Origin: Pseudomonadota bacterium
GTDB taxonomy: Bacteria > Myxococcota > Polyangia > Polyangiales > Polyangiaceae
Reading direction: 5' to 3'
Assembly (NCBI GenBank): GCA_023419055.1
Contig: JAEZYO010000109.1
Coordinates: forward strand, 1 to 14,357
Length of the DNA stretch: 14,357 nucleotides
Part shown: piece after piece, positions 6,725 to 13,603 of the stretch
Position numbering within the stretch: position 1 is the stretch's first letter
Layout of the letters: the number at the start of each line of letters is the position of its first letter
Program-made: the position numbers and the translations under genes
Notes under the pieces: model-generated
Database searches by the model: none
What the model was told of the DNA's origin: nothing
Seen by the model: the letters and a program-made list of their open reading frames with translations, nothing else

Positions 6725-8617
6725 ATGGACGCTGAGCTCAAGTCCGGCTCCCGGCTAGGCCGCTACGAGTTGCTCACGCAACTCGGCCGCGGAGGTATGG
6801 CCAGCGTCTGGGTCGCTCGCGAGTGGTCGCCGAGCCGCGCGCGTCAACGCTTGGTCGCCGTGAAGGCGATGCTGCCCGAGCTCGCGCGCCAACCGGACTT
6901 TCGCTCGATGTTCCTCGAAGAGGGGCAGATCGTTCGCAGCATCGATCACCCGAACGTCGTGAAGGTGTACGAGGTCGCCGAGGATCGAGGCATCCTCTAC
7001 ATGGCGATGGAGTGGGTCGAAGGCGACTCGCTGCGCGCGGTGATCAAGGAAGCCAAGCGCCGCCGCGCGATCCCGCCGGAGATGGCGGTGCGCATCATCG
7101 CCGACACTGCGGCGGGCTTGCACGCCGCGCACGAGCTCCGGGGTTGGGACGGCGAGCTCCGCAACCTGGTTCACTGCGACATTTCTCCCCACAACATCCT
7201 GGTGGGTCTGGACGGCCAGGCCAAGCTCGTGGATTTCGGCGTCGCCAACGCCACCGTGCACAGCGAGCTCGGCAACAACGACACCATCAAGGGCAAGTTC
7301 GCCTACATGTCGCCCGAGCAGGCGCAGGCGCAGAAGATCGATCGCCGCAGCGACATCTTCGCGCTCGGGATCGTGCTCTTCGAGCTCACGACGGGCGAGC
7401 GCCTGTTCCGCGGGGAGAACGCGGGCCACACGCTGAAGCTCGTCACGAGCGGCAAGATCCCGGACCCGCGCGAGCTCCACCCGAAGTACCCGGAGAAGCT
7501 CGCCAACATCGTGAAGAAGGCGCTGAGCCGTGATCTCGGCGCCCGCTACCAGACCGCCGACGAGCTCCGGGGCGCGCTCGAGCGCTACCTCGTGGAAGAG
7601 CGCATCATGGTCGCGAAGGCGAGCGTAGGGCAGCTCGCGCGCCGCGTACTCGGCACGCGCATCGAGCAGCAGCGCACGTCGCTCCGCGAAGCGTTGATCG
7701 CCGCGGACGGCGTCGTCCACGATGGCCTGATCCCGAACTCGCCGGCAGCGCTGCGCGACGCGGGCTGGAACCAGAAAGACCACTCCACGCCCGGCGCCGA
7801 TCCGTTCGCGCCGCGACCGACCTTCACGCTCTCGGATCCTCCGACGTCGAGCCAGGCGACCACGAGCGCTCCTTTTCAGCAGACGCTCGACACGCCGGCG
7901 CCGAAGCGCCGCTCCGCCCTCGGCGGCGTACTGTTCGCCGTGTTCGGCATCGCCGCGGCGGCGAGCGCGATCATATGGGCGAAGACTCAGGGACACCCGA
8001 CGGAGCTCATTTCGTCGACCATCGAGACGAAGACCGAAACGGCGACGCCTCGAGCGGCAGCGCCCGGTGAGGACGATCCTGGTCCCTCGGGCGTCAATAT
8101 CGACGAGCTTCCCGCCGAGCAGCAACAGGCGCAGGCCGCGGCTGCCGCGCACCGTGGCCCTGCTCGAAGCAAGAAGGACGACCCGGGCAAGGATCCCAAG
8201 AAGCCGGTCGAGGAGCTGCCCGAGAACCCCTACCCCAAGGAGGCGAACGCCCCGGCGGCCGAAGCGACGGCGGCGCCCGAGCCAGAGCCCGCGGTAGTCG
8301 AAGCTCCCCCGCCTCCGCCTCCTCCACCTCCTCAAGAGGGAGAGGCAGGGCCGTTCAGCCGTGGCGCTGCCATGGCCGCGCTCGGCTCGGCGTCCAGTCG
8401 GGCGGCGAGCTGCAAGCGCCCGGATGGCCCGACCGGCATGGGCCGAGCCACCGTCACTTTCTCGCCGTCCGGCGCGGTGTCGAACGTGGCGGTCCCCGCG
8501 CCCTTTGCGGGCACCAGCGTCGGCGCCTGCGTCACTGCCGTATTCAAGGGCGCGAGGGTGCCCGCTTTCACCGGCAGCTCGGTGCAGCTCCCGCAGAGCT
8601 TCCGCATCCCGGACTGA
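6725..8617 (+). CDS. Membrane Ser/Thr protein kinase with periplasmic TonB/AgmX-like C-terminal domain
   Basis: A 630-residue receptor-like kinase. The kinase domain (~13-290) has LGRGGMASVW, VAVK (K47), HPNVV, the catalytic loop HCDISPHN (~150-157), DFG (~170-172), the MSPE of the activation segment and RRSDIFALG. The His-Cys-Asp makes it a non-RD kinase: the Arg that usually docks the activation-loop phosphate is Cys. SPHN in place of KPEN is common in myxobacterial kinases. A juxtamembrane region leads to one membrane segment (~398-418), then a charged Pro/Ala linker with nine consecutive prolines (codons 8306-8332). The C-terminal domain (~542-630) carries two Cys and the pattern VTFSPSG...PFAGTSVGACV...VPAF, resembling TonB/AgmX-type tails seen in Myxococcota. 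The likely role is signalling across the inner membrane; the target is unknown. It lies 160 bases after the pseudokinase and could be in the same transcript or have its own promoter. Confidence 0.95.
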   Translation: MDAELKSGSRLGRYELLTQLGRGGMASVWVAREWSPSRARQRLVAVKAMLPELARQPDFRSMFLEEGQIVRSIDHPNVVKVYEVAEDRGILYMAMEWVEGDSLRAVIKEAKRRRAIPPEMAVRIIADTAAGLHAAHELRGWDGELRNLVHCDISPHNILVGLDGQAKLVDFGVANATVHSELGNNDTIKGKFAYMSPEQAQAQKIDRRSDIFALGIVLFELTTGERLFRGENAGHTLKLVTSGKIPDPRELHPKYPEKLANIVKKALSRDLGARYQTADELRGALERYLVEERIMVAKASVGQLARRVLGTRIEQQRTSLREALIAADGVVHDGLIPNSPAALRDAGWNQKDHSTPGADPFAPRPTFTLSDPPTSSQATTSAPFQQTLDTPAPKRRSALGGVLFAVFGIAAAASAIIWAKTQGHPTELISSTIETKTETATPRAAAPGEDDPGPSGVNIDELPAEQQQAQAAAAAHRGPARSKKDDPGKDPKKPVEELPENPYPKEANAPAAEATAAPEPEPAVVEAPPPPPPPPPQEGEAGPFSRGAAMAALGSASSRAASCKRPDGPTGMGRATVTFSPSGAVSNVAVPAPFAGTSVGACVTAVFKGARVPAFTGSSVQLPQSFRIPD

Positions 8618-8632
8618 GGCGCGACACCGCTC

Positions 8633-8649
8633 GCTCGCGCCGGGCGAGC
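8633..8649. terminator. Possible bidirectional terminator hairpin between convergent genes
   Basis: In the 37-base gap between the convergent kinase and glycosyltransferase genes, GCTCGC (8633-8638) and GCGAGC (8644-8649) form a perfect 6-bp stem with a 5-base loop. Only a short pyrimidine run (TTCCTCT) follows on the + side and no T-run on the minus side. The placement suits a shared terminator, but the structure alone is weak. Confidence 0.35.
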
Positions 8650-8654
8650 TTCCT

Positions 8655-10112
8655 CTAGAAGGGCTTCGGCGCGCGGACCGGCATGGCCGCGAGCTCGGCG
8701 TCCGCGATCGACGCGCTCTCCCTCGGCGTGCGGAGCGCGCTCGCTGCCAGGATGCAGAGCACGGGAGTTATCACGAGGTGATAGCGATCTTCGCCGAAGA
8801 AGAGGATGTGCGTGAAGGAGGTCGCGACCACGAGGCCGAGCAAGACGTACTCCACGCGCGTGCGGCGCGGGGCGCCGGGCAGGGGCAGGAGCGCGAAGAG
8901 CGGAGCGAGCGCGGGCAAGACGTAGAAGGGGTGCGTGTCCTTGGCCGCGGCGAACGCCGCGAAGAGCGCGATAGCGATGAAGAGCACGAGCTGCGTCACG
9001 GCGTCGGCGGGCCGTGGCTCGAGCCGCGTGATGAGGCTCACCGTGCCCAGAGCGGCGACCACCAGCAACAGCCGGTGGAAGAGCGTGAGGAGCTCGCGGC
9101 CAGCAGTGCGGCGAGCTTCGTTCCACGTGCGCGGATCGGCCTCGCGCAGGTACTCGATCGCGAACGACTCGTGGTTGTACGTCTGCTCGAGCTTCAGCGG
9201 GGCGCGCGCGAGCCAGGCTGCAGGGTCGTGGCGAATGCGCTCCAGGCCGACCTTGGCCCAGCAGCGATCTTGTTGCACCTGACCGGTGACGACTGGACAA
9301 CCGTCGCTGCCGCGCAACGTCTGGAAGCGACCCGTCTCGGTGATCGCGCCGATCGCGAGATTCCAGCCGCCGTTCGTCGAGATCAGCGCGCAGCCGTCCA
9401 TGCGCTGACAGTTTCGGAGCGTCCAGGGGCTGATGACGACGAGCGCCGCGACCACGGCGAGCGCGGTGCGACCCAGCGCGACCTTGAAACCGCCTGACCA
9501 GACCAGGAAGAGGAGCGGCAACGCGAGCAGCGAGACCGGGCGCACGAGGGCGCCGATGCCGAGCAGCGCCCCCGCGATGAGCGCCCCCTTGAGGTGACTC
9601 CGATAACGGAGCGCCACGAGCAGCCCACCCAGGAGAAAGGCCGCCGCACAGAGCTCGGTCATGATGAGCGCGGCGTAGACGATCAGGCCGGGGTGAAGCG
9701 CCGCCACCGCGCCGGCCACCCGAGCACGGAGCGGGCTCAGGCACGCGCGCGCCACGCGGTGCACCAGGGCGACCACCGTGGCTCCGATCAACGCGTTGAA
9801 GACGGGTCCGACCAGCGCTCCCGAGCCGAACACGAAGTAGACGAGCCCGAGCAGGGCGCTGTAACCCACCGGGTAGTGAGCCCAGGGCTTCCAAACGGGC
9901 GCGCCGCGCACCAGCACGTCCTCCGAGTAACCGAGCCCGGCCGCGATGCGCTCTGCCCCGAAGTGATAGTAGTGCCCGTCCCAGACCGGCTCTTTGGACC
10001 AGGCGATCGCGACGAAGAGACGAACCCCGAGCGCGAGGACGAACAGGGCAGCCGTGAAGCCGAGATCGCGCTCGACTCGAGCTCGAGGCTCGGCGGGGCC
10101 GGACGCGCTCAA
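8655..10112 (-). CDS. GT-C membrane glycosyltransferase (family 39/PMT_2-like)
   Basis: A 485-residue polytopic inner-membrane protein. The first membrane segment (~18-38) is followed by a periplasmic loop with VWDGHYYHFGAERIAAG, whose Asp (D45) matches the catalytic acidic residue of GT-C enzymes, and then HYPVGYSALLGL (79-90). Also family-like are the Glu in the MTEL motif (151-154), SPWTLRN (228-234) and STNGGWNL (245-252), typical of ArnT/PMT_2-type proteins that use polyprenyl-phosphate sugars. The acceptor is unknown. The start is a TTG overlapping the stop of the upstream ATPase gene (TTGA, 4-base overlap), with AAGGAG ten bases before it (10123-10128). This fits translational coupling and a shared transcript. 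The frame continues through 10109 to no better start. It is the second GT-C enzyme in the window but is not closely similar to the TMTC-like one. Confidence 0.88.
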   Translation of the reverse strand: MSASGPAEPRARVERDLGFTAALFVLALGVRLFVAIAWSKEPVWDGHYYHFGAERIAAGLGYSEDVLVRGAPVWKPWAHYPVGYSALLGLVYFVFGSGALVGPVFNALIGATVVALVHRVARACLSPLRARVAGAVAALHPGLIVYAALIMTELCAAAFLLGGLLVALRYRSHLKGALIAGALLGIGALVRPVSLLALPLLFLVWSGGFKVALGRTALAVVAALVVISPWTLRNCQRMDGCALISTNGGWNLAIGAITETGRFQTLRGSDGCPVVTGQVQQDRCWAKVGLERIRHDPAAWLARAPLKLEQTYNHESFAIEYLREADPRTWNEARRTAGRELLTLFHRLLLVVAALGTVSLITRLEPRPADAVTQLVLFIAIALFAAFAAAKDTHPFYVLPALAPLFALLPLPGAPRRTRVEYVLLGLVVATSFTHILFFGEDRYHLVITPVLCILAASALRTPRESASIADAELAAMPVRAPKPF

Positions 10113-10128
10113 GGCGTGGAGTCTCCTT
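10109..10128 (-). promoter_or_regulatory. Stop/start overlap with internal ribosome binding site
   Basis: The ATPase stop TGA (10111-10109) overlaps the TTG start (10112-10110) of the glycosyltransferase gene. AAGGAG (10128-10123) lies ten bases before the TTG, inside the last codons of the ATPase gene. This arrangement is typical of translational coupling and supports both the TTG start and co-expression of the pair. Confidence 0.6.
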
Positions 10129-11698
10129 CGGCCGCCGCGCGCGCGTGACGGAAGCGCCTGAGGTACGTGCGCGTCACCTGAGCCACGTCGAGCTTCAAGA
10201 ACTTCGCGATCTCCTGGACGAAGCCGCGCGTGTAGACGAGCGCGGGCAGCTCCCCGAAGGCCTCGATCTCGATCGCCTTGAGGTGCGAGAGCGCGATCTT
10301 CGTGTGCTTGGCGATGTCCTCGAGCTCGACCCCCTGCGACTCACGCACCTTGCGCAGGAGCGCACCGGTGAACTCGGTCTCGGCGTTGATTTCCCGGCTG
10401 AGCTCACGGCGCAACATCTCTCGCTCCGCCTCGAGCGCGAGGTCCGGCACCGAGGGCCGGCGCGGTTGCTCCTCGGCCTCGTCGGGGAAGGTGGAGGCGT
10501 CGTAGGCCTTGCGACGAATCGGATCGAGCAGGGTGTCGTGCGCTTCTTCGATGCGCGCCTGCTCGCTCCGGAGCTCGCCTTCGGTCAAGAGCGACGTGAG
10601 CGGCAAGCTGCCCGACTGGTAGATCTCGCGCTGACGCTTGTAGGCGCGGCGCACCTCTTCGTCCGTGGCGCCACGGTGGGTCCAGAGCAGGTCGTAGAGA
10701 TCCGGCTCGTTCGGAACGAGTGAAATAGGCTTCTCTTCCGGCGCCTTCTCGCGCGTCGCGAACAGGGCGAGCACGCGGCGGGCGATGCGCTCCGTGTTGC
10801 GGGCGCTCTTGCTGGTGGGGCTGTCGATCAAGAGCGGCCGGCGCTTGACCACCGAGAGCCAGACGGCGTCGTCCTGCTCGATGTGCCCCACGTAGTCGAA
10901 CTCGACGCCCAGGTATCGACGCGCCATGTCGCACATCGCGGGGCCGAGCTCGAGATCGGTGCGGAGGCGCACGCCGTTGACCACCAGGCGCGGATGCAGG
11001 CCGGCGAGCGCCTGCGCGGCCATGCTGCCCATGTTCGTGTCGTAGCGCGCGAGCGCGCGCACCAACGTCTGCGGAGACGGGAGCGGCCCGACCTCCGCGT
11101 GGGCGCGCTCGACCAGGCGCATCTTGAAGCGGTCGGCGATGAACATGCGCCGGAGAACGCGCATGAAGAGCGCGCGAGAGAAGCGGTACGTCGCCTCGAC
11201 GCTCGGTGGCTCCGGGGTCGACACGCAAAGACCCATGTCCGCCATCAAGAACAGGTCGAGCGTCGCCGGCTGTGTCCCCGATCCGAGATCGAGGAGGACA
11301 TAGTCGACGTCGAGGTACCGGAGCTGCCGCGCCCAACGCGGCTTGGTGCCGGGCCGCACCGGCACCGTCGAGCCGACGCGGTAGAGCTGCGGGTAGAGCG
11401 CGAGGCCGGGCACTTGAGTCGGAACTGACTCGAGGTCACGCTCCTCGCCGTCGTCGGACCGTTCGCGTCCCGGGGTAGGAACGCCGAGCATCGTGTGAAG
11501 CTCCGCGCCCTCGGGGTCGCAATCGACCAGCGCGACCGAGCGGCCGAGCTGGGCCAGGTAGACGGCCAGGTTGACCGCGAGCACGCTCTTTCCGGCCCCG
11601 CCGCGGCCGCCACCCACGGCGATCACGTGGCGAACGCCGGGCGGAGGGAGGGCTCCCCCCGATTCTGGCGGGAGCGAAGGCGGAATCGTGGAGGTCAT
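10109..11698 (-). CDS. MinD/ParA-like ATPase fused to J-like and RodZ-type HTH domains
   Basis: A 529-residue fusion with three parts. (1) A MinD/ParA-like P-loop ATPase (~22-315) with Walker A GGGRGGAGKS (29-38), the LVDCDPEG strand (57-64) and VDYVLLDLGSG (131-141). The 'signature' Lys of deviant Walker A motifs (KGGxGKS) is Arg here (R32). (2) A J-like region (~333-400), DLYDLLW...GATDEEVRRAYKR...RRKAYD, which keeps the helices but has no His-Pro-Asp, so it should not drive Hsp70. (3) A RodZ-type helix-turn-helix (~443-515) with LLRKVRESQGVELEDIAKHT and YTRGFVQEIAKFL, with no membrane segment after it. A role in positioning or envelope assembly is inferred. The ATG at 11698 is chosen because the frame upstream is only antisense to the diverging DsbA-like gene. 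The stop overlaps the TTG start of the next gene. Confidence 0.9.
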   Translation of the reverse strand: MTSTIPPSLPPESGGALPPPGVRHVIAVGGGRGGAGKSVLAVNLAVYLAQLGRSVALVDCDPEGAELHTMLGVPTPGRERSDDGEERDLESVPTQVPGLALYPQLYRVGSTVPVRPGTKPRWARQLRYLDVDYVLLDLGSGTQPATLDLFLMADMGLCVSTPEPPSVEATYRFSRALFMRVLRRMFIADRFKMRLVERAHAEVGPLPSPQTLVRALARYDTNMGSMAAQALAGLHPRLVVNGVRLRTDLELGPAMCDMARRYLGVEFDYVGHIEQDDAVWLSVVKRRPLLIDSPTSKSARNTERIARRVLALFATREKAPEEKPISLVPNEPDLYDLLWTHRGATDEEVRRAYKRQREIYQSGSLPLTSLLTEGELRSEQARIEEAHDTLLDPIRRKAYDASTFPDEAEEQPRRPSVPDLALEAEREMLRRELSREINAETEFTGALLRKVRESQGVELEDIAKHTKIALSHLKAIEIEAFGELPALVYTRGFVQEIAKFLKLDVAQVTRTYLRRFRHARAAAEGDSTP

Positions 11699-11756
11699 GA
11701 GCTGGGCTGCCCGATCTACCTTACATTCGCCCGATAACGTACTAGGCTCGCGGGCG

Positions 11757-12821
11757 ATGATGACCCTGCGAGCCGCCGCGCTGTTCGGCCTCCTCGCCAT
11801 TTCTGCAACTCGGCTGACAACCTGCCGCTCTCCGGGTGAGACGTCCGGCAACGGCACCCCGGAGCGCCCGGAGCCGAAGGACGTCACTCTCGCGGGGGTC
11901 GATACTTCCGCCTTCACGAGTCGCGAGAAAGGAGAGTGGTCCGGCCTGGTGTCGGATCTGCTCGCTCCTTGTCCCGACCAGCCCGTGAGCTTGGCGCAGT
12001 GCGTCCAAGAATCTCGACCGTGCCGTGCATGCGCACCGGCCGCGCGGTTCCTGGTCGACCAGGTGAAGCAGGGCCGCACGCGCACTCAGGCAGAGGGCGC
12101 CTACCGGGCCCGCTTCTCACCCGACAAGGTCAAGAACATCGAGCTGGGTGATTCCCCGGCCAAGGGTGCGCCCGATGCGCCGGTCGTCATCGTCGAGTGG
12201 GCGGACTTCGAGTGCCCCTTCTGCGGCGCCGTGAAGCCCGTGCTCGACACCACCATGGAGAAGTACCCGGGCAAGGTGCGCATGGTGTTCAAGCACTTCC
12301 CGCTGCCGATGCACCAGAACGCGGAAAAAGCGGCGCGCTCGGCCGTGGCGGCACAGCGACAGAACAAGTTCTGGGAGATGCACGGCGAGCTCTTTTCCAA
12401 TCAGCAAACGCTCGACCCCGCGAGCGTCGAGCGGATGGCGCAGAAAATCGGCCTCAATCTCGACCAGTTCAAGAAGGACCGGGACAGCGAGGCGACGGCG
12501 GACGTCGTGGCGCGCGACCGCAAGCAGGGTGAAGGTCTCGACATCCAGGGCACGCCCTCCATCTTCATCAACGGGCGCCTCTTCCCGTCGAGTCAGGACT
12601 TCGAGCGCGATCTCGACGAGTGGATCGCGCTCGAGATTGAGCTTACGACGGGCGTGGCCGCCAAGAGTGAGAAGGCGACACCGTCTCCGGCGACCAGCGG
12701 CGCGCTCGCGCCTGCAGGTTCCGCCGCACCCGCTCCGTCCGCAGTGCCCGCCGCCTCGGGGAGCGCTCGTCCGGCCCCCGCCCCGAGTGCGGCACCGAGC
12801 GCGAAGGGCAAAGCTCCGTGA
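11757..12821 (+). CDS. Exported DsbA-family thiol-disulfide oxidoreductase
   Basis: A 354-residue protein of the DsbA/thioredoxin_4 type. The N-terminus (MMTLRAAALFGLLAISATRLTTC) is a probable signal sequence or anchor; C23 follows L-T-T, a poor lipobox. Residues ~60-125 form a small Cys-bearing segment with C72, C82 and a C-R-A-C pair (C89, C92). The thioredoxin-like domain (~127-296) has ADFECPFC with the active-site pair C153/C156, FKHFPLPMHQ, and the cis-Pro loop GTPSIFING (P267). An Ala/Pro/Ser-rich tail (~303-354) ends the protein. It should make or shuffle disulfides outside the cytoplasm. Two ATGs in a row (11757, 11760) can start it; no Shine-Dalgarno is visible. It diverges from the ATPase gene across a 58-base gap and overlaps the next gene's GTG by four bases. 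Confidence 0.92.
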   Translation: MMTLRAAALFGLLAISATRLTTCRSPGETSGNGTPERPEPKDVTLAGVDTSAFTSREKGEWSGLVSDLLAPCPDQPVSLAQCVQESRPCRACAPAARFLVDQVKQGRTRTQAEGAYRARFSPDKVKNIELGDSPAKGAPDAPVVIVEWADFECPFCGAVKPVLDTTMEKYPGKVRMVFKHFPLPMHQNAEKAARSAVAAQRQNKFWEMHGELFSNQQTLDPASVERMAQKIGLNLDQFKKDRDSEATADVVARDRKQGEGLDIQGTPSIFINGRLFPSSQDFERDLDEWIALEIELTTGVAAKSEKATPSPATSGALAPAGSAAPAPSAVPAASGSARPAPAPSAAPSAKGKAP

Positions 12822-13558
12822 GAGGCGGCGCGGAAGGCGTCGGCTGCTTTCCGACCGGTCGCCACTACCCCGGCATCGCTCATCTGCTCCGCATCGTCGT
12901 CGCGGGGCTCGCCGAAGAGTTCACCGGCGAGACCGCGCTCACGGCGGCGCGCCTCGTGTGCATCGACACCGAGACCACCGGTCGCGATCCCGAGAACGAT
13001 CGTATCGTCGAGGTAGCAGCGGTGATCTGGCAGGACGGCAACGTCCTCGATCGCAAAGCCTGGCTCGTGAACCCGGGCATCCCGATCCCGAAGGAAGCCT
13101 TCGACGTGCACGGGATCGGGGACGAGCACGTGAAGGACGCGCCCCCGTTCGGCGCGGTGCTCGCCGAGCTCCTCGATTTCGTCAGCGGAGCGATCCCGGT
13201 CGCCTACAACGCCGAGTACGATCGCAAGATGCTCTCGGCCGAGATCACGCGCTCCGGCGTGTCGATCGCGAAAACGCCGCCGTGCTTTCGCAAGGGTGTC
13301 GAGTGGATCGATCCGCTGGTCTGGGCGCGCGAGCTCCAGCGCAGCGAGCGGAGCAGGAGCCTCTCGGAGGTGTGCGAGCGCCTCGGCATCGCGCTCGATC
13401 AGGCGCACCGCGCGGTGCACGACGCGGAAGCCACCTTGCGCGTGCTCTGGGCGTTCGCCAACGACACGCGCGTGCCGCGCACCTACGCCGCTTTCATGCA
13501 GGAACAGCGCCGCCTGTTCCGCCTCTTCGAGGCCGATCGCCCGAGCTGGCGCCGCTGA
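12818..13558 (+). CDS. DEDDh 3'-5' exonuclease, DnaQ/epsilon-like
   Basis: A 246-residue exonuclease of the DnaQ family, which removes nucleotides from 3' ends using two metal ions. All motifs are present: Exo I CIDTETTGRDPENDRIVEV (D50, E52), Exo II AYNAEYDRKML (N131, D135) and Exo III-epsilon HRAVHDAEAT (H197, D202). At this length it is a stand-alone domain, without the PHP or polymerase parts of PolC, and could be the Pol III epsilon proofreader, a homologue, or an RNase T-like enzyme; sequence alone does not decide. The ~45 residues before Exo I are not conserved family sequence, so a start further in is possible. The chosen GTG (12818) overlaps the DsbA stop as GTGA, and AAGGG lies about 11 bases upstream, so it is probably translationally coupled. 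Confidence 0.93.
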   Translation: MRGGAEGVGCFPTGRHYPGIAHLLRIVVAGLAEEFTGETALTAARLVCIDTETTGRDPENDRIVEVAAVIWQDGNVLDRKAWLVNPGIPIPKEAFDVHGIGDEHVKDAPPFGAVLAELLDFVSGAIPVAYNAEYDRKMLSAEITRSGVSIAKTPPCFRKGVEWIDPLVWARELQRSERSRSLSEVCERLGIALDQAHRAVHDAEATLRVLWAFANDTRVPRTYAAFMQEQRRLFRLFEADRPSWRR

Positions 13559-13593
13559 GCTCGTCGCTCGAGGGTCGCACGGGCGCCGCTGAG
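13548..13593 (+). repeat. 12-bp direct repeat around the exonuclease stop
   Basis: GGCGCCGCTGAG occurs at 13548-13559, where it contains the stop codon of the exonuclease gene, and again at 13582-13593 in the intergenic gap. The second copy sits in a weak CGCCG/CGGCG hairpin (13584-13588 with 13595-13599) without a T-run. It may be a remnant of a short duplication or a chance GC-rich match. Confidence 0.4.
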
Positions 13594-13603
13594 ACGGCGG
13601 TCG

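Noticed and set aside
6755..8335. 526-residue antisense frame opposite the second kinase
   Set aside because: Arg/Leu-rich composition and no recognisable motif; the + strand frame carries complete kinase motifs. It is a codon-bias shadow.
8332..9894. 520-residue minus frame overlapping the second glycosyltransferase
   Set aside because: Arg/Ala/Gly-rich throughout with no membrane segments; the other minus frame (8655-10112) has the GT-C motifs.
11571..11756. Upstream extension of the DsbA-like frame to 11571
   Set aside because: It would put 62 residues before the signal sequence and overlap the ATPase start on the other strand; the ATG pair at 11757/11760 begins a normal exported N-terminus.
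11699..11756. Divergent promoter between the ATPase and DsbA-like genes
   Set aside because: The gap must hold promoters, but no -35/-10 pair with acceptable spacing could be found on either strand.
11699..12085. Upstream extension of the ATPase frame to 12085
   Set aside because: It is antisense to the DsbA-like gene, has unnatural composition, and the ATPase family starts close to the P-loop strand that follows the ATG at 11698.
13559..13603. Terminator between the exonuclease and DUF6282-like genes
   Set aside because: Only a 5-bp hairpin without a T-run is visible; not enough to call.
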